Source of the DNA: a virus
Virus record (IMG/VR): IMGVR_UViG_3300025133_005245
Coordinates: 1 to 27,637 of that record
Strand: one strand, 5' to 3'
Length of the DNA: 27,637 bases
Part shown: in pieces, positions 15,637 through 22,743 of the stretch
Position numbering within the stretch: the first letter of the stretch is position 1
Layout: each line of letters starts with the position of its first letter
Notes under the pieces: model-generated
Database searches by the model: none
What the model was told of the DNA's origin: nothing
What the model saw: the letters and a program-made list of their open reading frames with translations, nothing else
Program-made: the position numbers and the translations under genes

Positions 15637-15644
15637 CAGTTTAT

Positions 15645-15714
15645 AGGCGAGTAGCTCAGTGGTAGAGCGCGGCTATTGTAGGCCGTAGACGCAAGTTTGA
15701 TTCTTGCCTCGCCT
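15645..15714 (+). tRNA. tRNA-like gene with irregular anticodon arm
   Basis: The acceptor stem is a perfect 7 bp (AGGCGAG with CTCGCCT). The D arm is GCTC/GAGC. The T arm is a perfect 5-bp stem with a TTTGATT loop. The anticodon arm has only 16 bases instead of 17, giving either five pairs (one G-U) and a 6-base loop ATTGTA, or four pairs and an 8-base loop. By position the anticodon would be TGT (Thr), but GTA cannot be excluded. CCA is not encoded. It may be a degenerate or unusual tRNA. Confidence 0.7.
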
Positions 15715-15722
15715 CTTTACAT

Positions 15723-15798
15723 TGCGGGATGGGCCAGTCTGGTAAGCCGCTAGCCTCATAAGCTAGAGACGCATGTTCGAATCATGCTCCCGCTACCA
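15723..15798 (+). tRNA. tRNA with CAT anticodon (Met or Ile2), CCA encoded
   Basis: The cloverleaf is complete: acceptor TGCGGGA with TCCCGCT, D arm GGCC/AGCC with loop AGTCTGGTA, anticodon stem CTAGC/GCTAG with loop CTCATAA, a 4-base variable region, T stem GCATG/CATGC with TTCGAAT, then ACCA. The first acceptor pair is a T-T mismatch, as in initiator tRNAs, and the D loop resembles initiators. The three G-C pairs that mark initiators are absent from the anticodon stem. It is therefore probably an elongator Met or a lysidine-type Ile tRNA. Confidence 0.88.
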
Positions 15799-15800
15799 CA

Positions 15801-15946
15801 TGCCGAACGGGGATGTAAGTGACGTGAGGGTGCAAACCACACCCTGCTGGTGCGAACCGAAATCCAGAACTGCCCTTGGTTGGCAACAATTCTGGGCCAG
15901 ACCTGAGAGGGTTAGGGCGCACGCGCAGGCTTTCCCTTGAGGCGCC
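15801..15946 (+). other. Hairpin-rich non-coding leader after the tRNAs
   Basis: There is no gene in this stretch. Stems seen: AGGGTG/CACCCT (15827-15845); TGGT/ACCG with a GCGA tetraloop (15848-15859); CCAGAA/TTCTGG enclosing TGCC/GGCA (15864-15895); and GGCGC/GCGCC (15916-15946). They follow each other without long unpaired gaps. The first gene of the rightward cluster starts 19 bases later. It may be a second structured RNA or a regulated 5' leader. Confidence 0.45.
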
Positions 15947-15964
15947 AACACACAGGAGAACAGG

Positions 15965-16189
15965 ATGAGCAATGCCTACAACGATTGGATACGCGACAAC
16001 CTACAAGACGCTGCTATTGTGCTCAGAGACAACTGGCCGGACGAAGGACTAGACCTGCACTACGAAGAAATAAGGGCTACGTTCTCCACCGTACACACGG
16101 CTGAACGCTTCTTCAAAGCACTCCTTGCCCTCAGAGAAGCCCTACCTACACGCCCTATCAGCACAACATCACCAACAGCGGGGGAATAA
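15965..16189 (+). CDS. Small helical protein, first gene of rightward cluster
   Basis: This 74-residue protein starts at the ATG at 15965, preceded by AGGAGAACAGG. It is mostly helical and acidic in the first 60 residues, with a Pro/Thr-rich end. The TAA overlaps the next gene's ATG (TAATG), so translation is coupled. It follows the folded leader directly, so its expression is the one most exposed to any control by that RNA. No family is recognised. Confidence 0.65.
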   Translation: MSNAYNDWIRDNLQDAAIVLRDNWPDEGLDLHYEEIRATFSTVHTAERFFKALLALREALPTRPISTTSPTAGE

Positions 16190-16344
16190 TGAGGATTGAA
16201 GCAGGATTTGATTGGAAGCATTGGACGTTCAAGCCCTTTCGCCAAGAGACTATCGTAGTGCTTGGCAAGATAACGGTGTACACCCACATAGACATAGGCC
16301 CCCTGTTTGTTACGATAGTGCATCAGCCACGGATGGTGGGGTAG
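16189..16344 (+). CDS. Small beta-rich unknown protein
   Basis: This 51-residue ORF begins at the ATG overlapping the previous TAA, with GGGGGAA before it. Its TAG overlaps the next GTG start (TAGTG). It is rich in Ile, Val and Thr with a Trp/Phe N-terminal part. Support is coupling at both ends; no family is recognised. Confidence 0.55.
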   Translation: MRIEAGFDWKHWTFKPFRQETIVVLGKITVYTHIDIGPLFVTIVHQPRMVG

Positions 16345-16646
16345 TGAATGAGAACACAGATACACATGCCCCTGCCGATGCCGACATGGAACAGGATTCT
16401 AGGGATGCAACACTTCCTGCGAATGAAGTTGAGACAATACCTTCACCATGCCGTATCCATTTCCATTCAGTACGGAAAAGACTGGCCGACTTGGATGGAC
16501 TTTCAGGGAAAGCGGTACTCGACGGAATTGTTCATTCTGGAATACTATCAGATGATTCGCCCAAATACGTCTCGGAAATCAGACATACGCAGTCTAAAGG
16601 AAGCGTTGAAGAAACAGTCGTGACGCTGGAGTGGGGAGAAGAGTGA
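16344..16646 (+). CDS. RusA-like Holliday junction resolvase
   Basis: From the GTG at 16344 this gives 100 residues. The C-terminal half shows the RusA pattern: LADLDG, then Lys four residues on, LDGIVHSGIL, then DDS. These match the metal-binding Asp residues and lysine of RusA, which cuts four-way junctions in phage recombination and replication. The N-terminal 35 residues are acidic and probably disordered, and the protein is somewhat shorter than E. coli RusA (120). The neighbouring HNH and NinB genes make a lambda nin-like recombination cluster. The frame stays open upstream to 16212 but would overlap the previous gene. Activity is inferred from residue pattern. Confidence 0.7.
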   Translation: MNENTDTHAPADADMEQDSRDATLPANEVETIPSPCRIHFHSVRKRLADLDGLSGKAVLDGIVHSGILSDDSPKYVSEIRHTQSKGSVEETVVTLEWGEE

Positions 16647-16960
16647 TAGCATACAAACTAATCAAGAAGCGCAAGAACGGCACCTACGGCCCCCTATTCT
16701 TTGACGCAAGGCTCAACATCCCCTTCGGCGTGTGGCTGGATGCAAAGGACATGGGACCAAAGAAAGGCTATGCTCGCAGACCGGGATGGCATTGCTGCTT
16801 CACACCTTGCGCTCCACACCTGTCAAACAAGGGGCGAGTGTGGGCAGAGGTGGAGATAGAGGATCATAGCACATACAAGCGCCCTAAGTGCCAAGGTGGT
16901 GCATGGTTGCTGGCAAAGCGCATTAAGTTCAATCGCATCATGTTTGGGGAGGCACCATGA
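16643..16960 (+). CDS. Conserved phage protein of unknown function
   Basis: This 105-residue protein starts at a GTG overlapping the previous TGA (GTGA), with GGAG four bases before. It is basic and beta-rich, with many Trp, Gly, Lys and Arg residues, a GPLF segment after the first strand, a PGWHC segment and a KGRVWAEVEIED strand. I have seen this layout in phage and prophage proteins without assigned role. Its place between RusA-like and HNH genes suggests a nucleic-acid function (inference). Confidence 0.7.
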   Translation: MIAYKLIKKRKNGTYGPLFFDARLNIPFGVWLDAKDMGPKKGYARRPGWHCCFTPCAPHLSNKGRVWAEVEIEDHSTYKRPKCQGGAWLLAKRIKFNRIMFGEAP

Positions 16961-17187
16961 AAGACCACGTAAAGAACTACCTCAAAGCCAAGGGCCTCTA
17001 CCACCCCAATGCTATTGAGCCGCCATTTATCCCCTGTGAGGACTGCGGAGCACCAGCCGTAGACATCCACCACAAGCGGGGCAGGCGTATTCCTGACGCA
17101 GATCACATTGAGAATTTAGAGGCTTTGTGTCGTCAGCACCACGCAGACAGGCATAATGTGCGGATAGCAGATGGAGGTGAGTGGTGA
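16957..17187 (+). CDS. HNH endonuclease-like protein
   Basis: This 76-residue protein has the compact HNH core. CEDCG (Cys27, Cys30) is one half of a zinc site, IHH (38-39) is the first catalytic His, Asn53 follows DADHIEN, and Cys58 with HHADRH (61-66) completes the fold. HNH proteins make metal-dependent cuts in DNA. In a recombination cluster it may nick or process branched DNA, or assist packaging as small HNH proteins do near terminase genes. The start overlaps the previous stop (ATGA). Confidence 0.85.
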   Translation: MKDHVKNYLKAKGLYHPNAIEPPFIPCEDCGAPAVDIHHKRGRRIPDADHIENLEALCRQHHADRHNVRIADGGEW

Positions 17188-17624
17188 GTAAGCAATTCAC
17201 GGTACACGACAATGCCTCTCTAAGCGCCTTGACCATCCACCTGAGGGAAAGGCTGGCCGAAGGGGCTACGATGCGCTGTAGCGTCTCTGAGGGCCTCTCA
17301 CGGTCATCTCAGCAGAACGCTATGCTACACGCATGGATAACGCAGATCAGCAGGGAGCGAGGAGAGCACACACCCGCAGAGGTAAAGGCCTTCTGCAAAC
17401 TCCACTTCGGCGTAGCCATCATGCGAGGGGCTTCCCCTGAGTTCAATGAGTTCTACAAAGAGGCTCTGATTGGACTGCAATACGAACAAAAGCTACAGGC
17501 TATGGAGTATATTCCATTGACATCCATGATGAATGTGTCTCAAATGACAGAGTTTCTAACAGCTATACAAAAGCATTACGCAGGGCTGGAGACAGATCCT
17601 GTGATATTGGAGGGAAGCGAATGA
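17184..17624 (+). CDS. ninB: NinB-like recombination protein
   Basis: This 146-residue protein resembles NinB (YbcN-like), a lambda protein that binds single-stranded DNA and helps RecA-like or Red recombination. Matching features are the early strand, the QQNAMLHAWITQISRE helix, an EVKAFCKLHFG helix, and the C-terminal SQMTEFLTAIQ helix. The start at 17184 (GTG) has GGAGG six bases before it and overlaps the previous TGA. The alternative GTG at 17181 has worse spacing. With the RusA-like and HNH genes it forms a nin-type cluster. Confidence 0.82.
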   Translation: MSKQFTVHDNASLSALTIHLRERLAEGATMRCSVSEGLSRSSQQNAMLHAWITQISRERGEHTPAEVKAFCKLHFGVAIMRGASPEFNEFYKEALIGLQYEQKLQAMEYIPLTSMMNVSQMTEFLTAIQKHYAGLETDPVILEGSE

Positions 17625-17794
17625 GTGATGCACGCAGAGAAAAGCAAGCCGCACGACTAAGGGACGAATCGACCCGAATGCATGATAAGCGAATCCCCAC
17701 ATGCTATCACGGCATTCGCATGGACAAGAACTGCATCCAGTGTCTTTCAGTCATGGTGGGGTCGCTCGACATACCAAACAGCAGGCGGGGTTAA
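17621..17794 (+). CDS. Small cysteine-containing basic protein
   Basis: This 57-residue ORF begins at the ATG overlapping the NinB stop (ATGA), with AGGGA before it. It has a basic helical N-terminus and three cysteines in the C-terminal half (one in TCYHG, two in CIQC). That set may bind zinc with the preceding His. Its TAA overlaps the next ATG. Confidence 0.55.
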   Translation: MSDARREKQAARLRDESTRMHDKRIPTCYHGIRMDKNCIQCLSVMVGSLDIPNSRRG

Positions 17795-17967
17795 TGACAG
17801 ACACAGACCGCATCAACTTCCTGCAACGCGCACTATCAGGAGCACGATTCTCTTGCAGATGGAGCTACACAGGACCGGGACTAAGGATGTTCAGTACAAA
17901 GAATCGCAGGGCTAAAGCATCCCTCAGGGACGCCATTGACACAATGATACAGGAGGACGACAAGTGA
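17794..17967 (+). CDS. Small basic unknown protein
   Basis: This 57-residue ORF starts at the ATG at 17794, which overlaps the previous TAA, with GGCGGGG before it. It is Arg/Lys-rich in the middle with a C-terminal helix. It overlaps the next GTG start by four bases. No family is recognised. Confidence 0.55.
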   Translation: MTDTDRINFLQRALSGARFSCRWSYTGPGLRMFSTKNRRAKASLRDAIDTMIQEDDK

Positions 17968-18191
17968 GCAAGTGCTGGTGGTGCCATACAGAATCAGAAC
18001 GACCCCTATGCCCTGAATGTGCCAGCGAAAGCAACGCAAGAGCACTCGTTAGCCGACGAATGAACTCAGGATGTAAGAATCCTCCCAAGGTGGCTGGTCG
18101 TACAACCTTCAATAAACGTAAGAAACAAACAGAAACAGCACACATGTCCCTAGGACTCAGAGACCACACATACGTACAGGTGGAAGCATGA
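17964..18191 (+). CDS. Small zinc-ribbon-like protein
   Basis: This 75-residue protein has CxxC (residues 4-7) and CPEC (about 16-19), a compact four-cysteine zinc site, then a Lys/Arg-rich middle that could contact nucleic acid. Start GTG at 17964 with AGGAGG upstream overlaps the previous TGA. No family is recognised. Confidence 0.6.
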   Translation: MSKCWWCHTESERPLCPECASESNARALVSRRMNSGCKNPPKVAGRTTFNKRKKQTETAHMSLGLRDHTYVQVEA

Positions 18192-18388
18192 AGACCTACA
18201 CAGCAGCAGAAGTGCATGAAATGCTACAGGAAGTGTTAGACAACCTCCACCGCCTACGCATCGACTGGGACGGACTAGAGGCACTCAAAGACTCCCCCCT
18301 CGTTACATGGGAGGACGTGTGCTGCGAAGTGGAAGACAAGAAGGCGCTCGTTAGGAATTGGGAATGGGGCACGAATGAACAACTTTGA
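18188..18388 (+). CDS. Small acidic helical protein before terminase
   Basis: This 66-residue protein starts at an ATG overlapping the previous TGA (ATGA) and overlaps the terminase start by 14 bases. It is acidic and helical with two vicinal cysteines near residue 45. Its place before the large subunit recalls a small terminase, but it has no helix-turn-helix and is very short. The helix-turn-helix protein at 23976-24596 is a better candidate. Confidence 0.6.
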   Translation: MKTYTAAEVHEMLQEVLDNLHRLRIDWDGLEALKDSPLVTWEDVCCEVEDKKALVRNWEWGTNEQL

Positions 18389-20234
18389 GTACGAGTTCAT
18401 ACTCAACGGAGAGGCTTGGAAGGGCACACACGCTGAGTACATGAAACAGGACGATCTGCTTGCAGAGGTGCGCAACCCAGACAATGTACGCTTCTTCCTT
18501 GGCCTCACCGTAGTCTGCTGCAACAAGAAGTGGCTGGCACAACAGCCCAAGTACCAAGCACAACTCAGACTCATTGAACAGGAACAGCGCACCAACCCTC
18601 TCAGGTTCTACGCCCCCAACTCTCAGGAGCAGCTTGACTTCCTGAATGATGAGGACGCTACATCCTGTGCCATCGTTGACCTCAACCGATCTGGCAAGAC
18701 AACAGCGGCATGGGTGAAGATGCTTGTAGGCCCCCATCCCATGATCAAGGCAGACCCGTCATGGGAGATATTCTCCTGTCATGGCATGAAGTACCAAGAC
18801 TTCCACGGCCCCATTTCCGTAGGTGTAGCCACTTACAACACAGCCAAGTTAGACGACCCGATATGGAAGGAAATTGTAAAGAAGTGGACTCCCGACGATG
18901 AACTAGGCAAGTTCAGGCGCTACAACAAGAAGCGTGGCTGTCGCTACTCTCCCAACTGGGGGCATGACAAGACCATCCAATTCGCCGTCAGCAACTCAAT
19001 GCTAGGGTTCTACACGTACGAGAGCGACCAAGGCAATTACGAAGGTGGCGCTCTCAAGAAATGGCTATGGGACGAACAGGGCAAGAAGCCCATGTGGGAC
19101 GGCGCTGATCGTGGTACGCGAACAACGAACGGTGTACACTACTTCTCACTCACCCCGCACAAGGTGGAGGGCAGAGCAGACACCGGAGGACAGGGCTGGA
19201 TGTACCCCTTCCTCACAGGCCAGATCAGTCACGGCCACGATGTAGGCGTTCACAGCGGCACAACCATCTGGGACATACCAGATTGGATATACCCACTCAA
19301 GATGAAGCAGATAGAAGTGGAGAAGTGGGAGGGAGAACCCCTGCGAATCCAAGAAACAACTGGCGTATCACAGCGCAAGGTCTTAGCAGAAGGGCGAGCA
19401 CGCCTATACGGAGAGTGGCATTTGACAGCAGACGTGGTATTAGACGAATGGCAGCCTGAGTTTAGCTGGATTGAGCCTCTGTGGGACAAGCCTCCCAAGG
19501 ATGTGACGTGCTACAGGGCTATGGATCACGGCATCAACAATCCCACCGTATGCCTCTGGTTTGCTGTGGACAAGGACGGAAACATCTACCTCTATCGCTC
19601 GTATTACAACAAAGAGCGCACGATTGGTGAGAATGTCAAAGCAATCATTGAAATGTCAGGGAATACACGCAAGAAATTAGGGGATTACAGGGACAATCAG
19701 AGTGGATTGGTGTTTGAGCAGTATGAAGAGGAGTACAAGAGCGAGTGGTTTGCCTCTCAGGTGATGGATAGCCGCAGTTTTTCCCTGCCTGACAAGATGT
19801 GTGGCAAGCCGCACGGGTGGATATACAAGCAAGCGGGACTAACAGGCATCAAGAAGGCTGCCGGGAAGTTCAGTAGCCACTGGATACCGCTGTTCCAAGA
19901 GTTGTTGAAGGTAGATCCTGAGCGTATGCACCCCGTCACAGGCCAGATGGGAGCACCACGCTTCTACATCTTCAACAATCCATGCAACATCCCCTTCAAA
20001 TACGAACTAGAGCACTATTTCTGGAAGCCCCACAAGGAAGGCGCAGAGAATCCTAAGTCAGAACCACTCAAGAAGAACGACCACGGCATTAACGCTGCTG
20101 CATACGGCATAATGATCCCGATGCGCTTTTTGGGCAACATGGGTGGAGGCGATGATGAGGACATCGTTGAGGGCGTATATGACCAGCAGGAGCACGCCAA
20201 AGAGCAGGAGGATGACGGGTACAGAAGAATTTAG
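18375..20234 (+). CDS. terL: Terminase large subunit (packaging ATPase and nuclease)
   Basis: This 619-residue protein pumps DNA into the prohead and cuts the concatemer. The ATPase half has a Walker A-like motif LNRSGKTT (residues 103-110) and a Walker B WLWDEQ (230-235). The nuclease half has YRAMDHG (Asp384), the strand CLWFAVD, and NDHG (Asp569) near the C-terminus, the expected acidic residues of the RNase H-like fold. An acidic tail follows and may contact the portal. The N-terminal 75 residues are extra relative to short terminases. It sits on the plus strand, opposite to the capsid genes, which is less usual. Start ATG overlaps the previous gene by 14 bases. Confidence 0.93.
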   Translation: MNNFEYEFILNGEAWKGTHAEYMKQDDLLAEVRNPDNVRFFLGLTVVCCNKKWLAQQPKYQAQLRLIEQEQRTNPLRFYAPNSQEQLDFLNDEDATSCAIVDLNRSGKTTAAWVKMLVGPHPMIKADPSWEIFSCHGMKYQDFHGPISVGVATYNTAKLDDPIWKEIVKKWTPDDELGKFRRYNKKRGCRYSPNWGHDKTIQFAVSNSMLGFYTYESDQGNYEGGALKKWLWDEQGKKPMWDGADRGTRTTNGVHYFSLTPHKVEGRADTGGQGWMYPFLTGQISHGHDVGVHSGTTIWDIPDWIYPLKMKQIEVEKWEGEPLRIQETTGVSQRKVLAEGRARLYGEWHLTADVVLDEWQPEFSWIEPLWDKPPKDVTCYRAMDHGINNPTVCLWFAVDKDGNIYLYRSYYNKERTIGENVKAIIEMSGNTRKKLGDYRDNQSGLVFEQYEEEYKSEWFASQVMDSRSFSLPDKMCGKPHGWIYKQAGLTGIKKAAGKFSSHWIPLFQELLKVDPERMHPVTGQMGAPRFYIFNNPCNIPFKYELEHYFWKPHKEGAENPKSEPLKKNDHGINAAAYGIMIPMRFLGNMGGGDDEDIVEGVYDQQEHAKEQEDDGYRRI

Positions 20235-20287
20235 GTTGACGCAACAGGACACAGGTGTCACATTGGCACCACACAGGAGGACAGGAC

Positions 20288-20425
20288 ATGACCATCGGTA
20301 CAGGAATAGCGATAGCAGGAGTGTGGGTGTTTGCAGGAATAGCATGGTATTCCAAGAACGTAAGTGGCGCAGGAATGCTCACGGCAATCGTAGTCGCAAT
20401 CATCATAACAGCCTGCTTGGCTTAG
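20288..20425 (+). CDS. Small two-span membrane protein
   Basis: This 45-residue protein starts at the ATG at 20288, preceded by AGGAGGACAGGAC. It holds two hydrophobic segments (about 4-20 and 29-44) with a short polar turn of Lys, Asn and Ser between them. Two-span small membrane proteins in phages can be holins or membrane modifiers, but no endolysin is nearby, so I do not name it. It lies 11 bases before the GroES-like gene. Confidence 0.6.
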   Translation: MTIGTGIAIAGVWVFAGIAWYSKNVSGAGMLTAIVVAIIITACLA

Positions 20426-20436
20426 GAGGACGGACA

Positions 20437-21009
20437 ATGAACGAAGCAGAACGATTCTTAGACAAGGTGGAGCGCCCTGTAGGCACCTACCTACTCATTC
20501 GCAAGTGCGCAAGAGGCGAACAGATAGGCAATGAGTTCATGGACGGTGGCATCATTCTACCGGACACGACTTGGGACGACACGAACTTCTGCTCTATATG
20601 CGGCGTAGGCCCCGACTGCAAACTCTTCACAGAGGACATGCTAGGCTCTACCACATGGTGCCCTGAAGCACCCAACTCACTCAGCGAAGCAGGATGCCCT
20701 GAGTCTTTCTACTTCGTCAAGGAAGAGGACTTAGTACCCCTGCTCTTTGACGACTCAACCATCACACCCATCAAAGACATGGTGCTGGTAGCTGTGAAGC
20801 CCCTCACTATAGACGGGCTAGAGCTAACACAGAAGAACAACCAATACGACCCGTGGGGCTTTTGCATCAGTGTAGGTCCATGTGTACGGGACATACTGGT
20901 TGGCTTTGAATGCCTAGTGAGCGAGAAGTCGTTTGTCTTCATGGTAGGGGGCACACATGTCACATGCATCCCTGAGCATAAGATTGCAGCCGTGCAGGTG
21001 CCAGAATGA
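20437..21009 (+). CDS. Tandem GroES-like co-chaperonin
   Basis: This 190-residue protein appears to hold two GroES-like domains. Domain 1 (about 14-105) starts with a YLLIRK strand, has a GGIIL mobile-loop-like motif (37-41, like the IVL that docks on GroEL), a GVGPDCK turn and an FYFVKEEDLVPLL strand-helix. Domain 2 (about 110-188) repeats the pattern: VLVAVKP strand, GLEL loop, SVGP turn, THVTCIP..KIAAVQV end. Phage co-chaperonins (T4 Gp31) cap host GroEL to fold capsid protein; a duplicated one would give half the subunits per ring. Start has AGGAGG nine bases before. Homology is by pattern, and six cysteines in domain 1 are unusual. Confidence 0.6.
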   Translation: MNEAERFLDKVERPVGTYLLIRKCARGEQIGNEFMDGGIILPDTTWDDTNFCSICGVGPDCKLFTEDMLGSTTWCPEAPNSLSEAGCPESFYFVKEEDLVPLLFDDSTITPIKDMVLVAVKPLTIDGLELTQKNNQYDPWGFCISVGPCVRDILVGFECLVSEKSFVFMVGGTHVTCIPEHKIAAVQVPE

Positions 21010-21245
21010 AGATACGCACACTAACACTTGCCGTACTCCCAGAGGACAAGCCCATCTTTGACGAATGCTGCACCATCGTCACCATAGACGACGAAGCCGC
21101 TGGGGAATACGTCATTGTCAAACAAGAGCCACTTGGCAAGGATGAGCAAAGCATAGGCATTGACCCTGACGAATGGCCCGCAATACGTGACGCCATAGAC
21201 TCCATGTTCTCAGAAATCAAGATGCACACACAGGAGACAGAATGA
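21006..21245 (+). CDS. Small acidic unknown protein
   Basis: This 79-residue protein starts at an ATG overlapping the co-chaperonin stop (ATGA). It has a beta-rich N-terminal half and an acidic C-terminal helix. It lies in a five-gene coupled run. No family is recognised. Confidence 0.62.
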   Translation: MKIRTLTLAVLPEDKPIFDECCTIVTIDDEAAGEYVIVKQEPLGKDEQSIGIDPDEWPAIRDAIDSMFSEIKMHTQETE

Positions 21246-21421
21246 CAGACCAACAAACAGCACTACTACTCTCAGCCATCATAGGACGCATTGAAACAGC
21301 CCTACGAATCGACAAGAGCAACAGCGAATACTACGAACTAGCTGAGGCTTTACAAGCCTTTACAATCGACCTAGAGAGCTTTGACGGATGCGTATGCACC
21401 AGATGCAGGGAGCGAGAATGA
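21242..21421 (+). CDS. Small acidic helical protein
   Basis: This 59-residue ORF starts at the ATG overlapping the previous stop and ends with a TGA overlapping the next ATG. It is mostly helical and ends with three cysteines in a GCVCTRC cluster. Coupled at both ends; function unknown. Confidence 0.6.
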   Translation: MTDQQTALLLSAIIGRIETALRIDKSNSEYYELAEALQAFTIDLESFDGCVCTRCRERE

Positions 21422-21612
21422 AAGACTACGACTTCATCATCACATACACAGACAAATGCCCTTACAAAGCAGGAGACATCATAGAATCAGGCGTATCATC
21501 AGCGCCTAACGTCATCACATGCTTCCCCGGCACAGCCAAGGTGGTGCTTGCAACGCAAAGAGGCAGCACTCACAGCGTCGTTGTCAAACTGAAAGACCCA
21601 GATGAATCTTGA
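21418..21612 (+). CDS. Small beta-rich unknown protein
   Basis: This 64-residue protein starts at the ATG at 21418 (overlapping the previous TGA). It is Val/Thr/Ser-rich with probable strands and a CPYKAGD turn. It overlaps the next gene by 11 bases. No family is recognised. Confidence 0.6.
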   Translation: MKDYDFIITYTDKCPYKAGDIIESGVSSAPNVITCFPGTAKVVLATQRGSTHSVVVKLKDPDES

Positions 21613-21856
21613 AAAACTAGGAATACTGCCAGAACCCATAGAACCATACGACAAACTCTATTGCGTATTCGGCAGAGGCTACATCCCCATAGACTCATTC
21701 GGCTCAATGGAGGACGCCATTAAGTTCATCCAAGGTTGCAGACAAGCACACGCATCCTCAGCCAAGATGCGTATAGTGCATTATAACCTAGACGTTCACG
21801 CCGATGTAGTAGATTGGATGGAAGCATTGGAGACAGAGAAAGGCGGCGCGGAATGA
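21602..21856 (+). CDS. Small unknown protein
   Basis: This 84-residue protein overlaps its neighbours by 11 and 4 bases. An N-terminal acidic/aromatic region precedes a helix (about 34-55) and a final strand-helix pair. No family is recognised. Confidence 0.6.
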   Translation: MNLEKLGILPEPIEPYDKLYCVFGRGYIPIDSFGSMEDAIKFIQGCRQAHASSAKMRIVHYNLDVHADVVDWMEALETEKGGAE

Positions 21857-22215
21857 GCATCAAGACAGATTGGGTGATGTGCGTACACGACAAGCGAGTT
21901 GTGGACTGCAAGCCATGTTACGACATGACGCAAGTTGCCGTTGACCCTTGGCGCGAAATGGTCAGGACACTCCGCGCACGGGTCGCGGAGTTGGAGGCCG
22001 AGCGGGACGAGTGGAAAGCGTCGGCAACGACACTCAAGAACCTTGCAGGACTCGCGACAAGCACACTTGAGGCAGAGCGGGATGCCCGAATCCCCGTTAG
22101 CTGGATCAGAGAACGCGCAACGAAGTGGAGAGCGCAAGACGACCACGACTTTGCCGACATCGTTGACGATCTTGCAGACGCATGGGAGCGCCAGAAGAAA
22201 GGCGGCAAGGAATGA
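21853..22215 (+). CDS. Coiled-coil protein, unknown function
   Basis: This 120-residue protein starts at the ATG at 21853, overlapping the previous TGA. Residues 1-25 have two cysteines with His (CVHDKRVVDCKPC pattern), possibly a zinc site. Residues 35-80 form a strong coiled coil rich in Leu, Ala, Glu and Arg. The rest is charged helix. Small zinc/coiled-coil phage proteins like this have no assigned role. It is the last gene before a stable hairpin. Confidence 0.65.
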   Translation: MSIKTDWVMCVHDKRVVDCKPCYDMTQVAVDPWREMVRTLRARVAELEAERDEWKASATTLKNLAGLATSTLEAERDARIPVSWIRERATKWRAQDDHDFADIVDDLADAWERQKKGGKE

Positions 22216-22220
22216 CTACC

Positions 22221-22252
22221 TGCCCCCTCTAGCAACCTTGCCGGAGGGGGCA
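22221..22252 (+). promoter_or_regulatory. Stable hairpin holding the ribosome site of the next gene
   Basis: TGCCCCCTC (22221-22229) pairs perfectly with GAGGGGGCA (22244-22252). The GGAGGGGG stretch at 22243-22250 is the only Shine-Dalgarno-like sequence before the ATG at 22261. The hairpin therefore masks it. No T-run follows, so a terminator is unlikely. Confidence 0.5.
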
Positions 22253-22260
22253 ACACGCAC

Positions 22261-22743
22261 ATGATCACTACAAATATCACCACAGAACAACTGCAAAGAG
22301 CCAAAACACTATACCCATTCAGCAGCCTCAACGGATCAATCACCAAAGGCAAAAGCAACATCTATGGAGCCATTGGCGAAATCATCATCCAAGACCACTA
22401 CGCTCACAAAAACACCAACACTAACCCCACATACCACTACGACCTCACCATCGAAAACCTCAAAGTAGACGTCAAAACCAAGAAAACCACCGTCACACCA
22501 CTACCACACTACCTGTGCAGCATATCAGCATTCAATACCACACAACAATGCGACTACTACATCTTCTGCCGTGTCAATACCACACTCACCACATGCTTCA
22601 TCCTAGGCTATAAGGACAAACAAGCATTCTTCAAAGAGGCCACATTTAACAAAAAAGGTTCCCCTGATGTCAACGGATGGACTTTCAAGGACGACTGCTA
22701 CAACCTCCCCATAGCAGCACTCAACCCCGTGACCCCCGCTTAA
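22261..22743 (+). CDS. PD-(D/E)xK-like nuclease, putative
   Basis: This 160-residue protein carries an ordered nuclease-like set: Glu40 in GAIGE, Asp61 in YHYD, and a VDVKTK segment at 69-74 (Asp70, Lys72), followed by a strand and helix. This is the core spacing of the PD-(D/E)xK fold. The rest (TPLPHYLCSISAF and a CDYYIF strand, then a C-terminal FFKEATF segment) resembles phage nucleases of restriction-like type. It could degrade host DNA or process recombination ends. The coding strand is unusually rich in A and C with few G, unlike the genes before it. Its ribosome site is inside a hairpin. Confidence 0.65.
   Translation: MITTNITTEQLQRAKTLYPFSSLNGSITKGKSNIYGAIGEIIIQDHYAHKNTNTNPTYHYDLTIENLKVDVKTKKTTVTPLPHYLCSISAFNTTQQCDYYIFCRVNTTLTTCFILGYKDKQAFFKEATFNKKGSPDVNGWTFKDDCYNLPIAALNPVTPA

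Noticed and set aside
16348-16623. 91-codon plus frame with a Met/Trp/Tyr-rich product
   Set aside because: It lies wholly inside the RusA-like gene in another frame; the RusA frame has the catalytic pattern and the coupled start and stop.
20143-20436. Upstream extension of the co-chaperonin frame to 20143
   Set aside because: The frame is open by chance across the terminase end and a membrane gene; AGGAGG before 20437 marks the true start.
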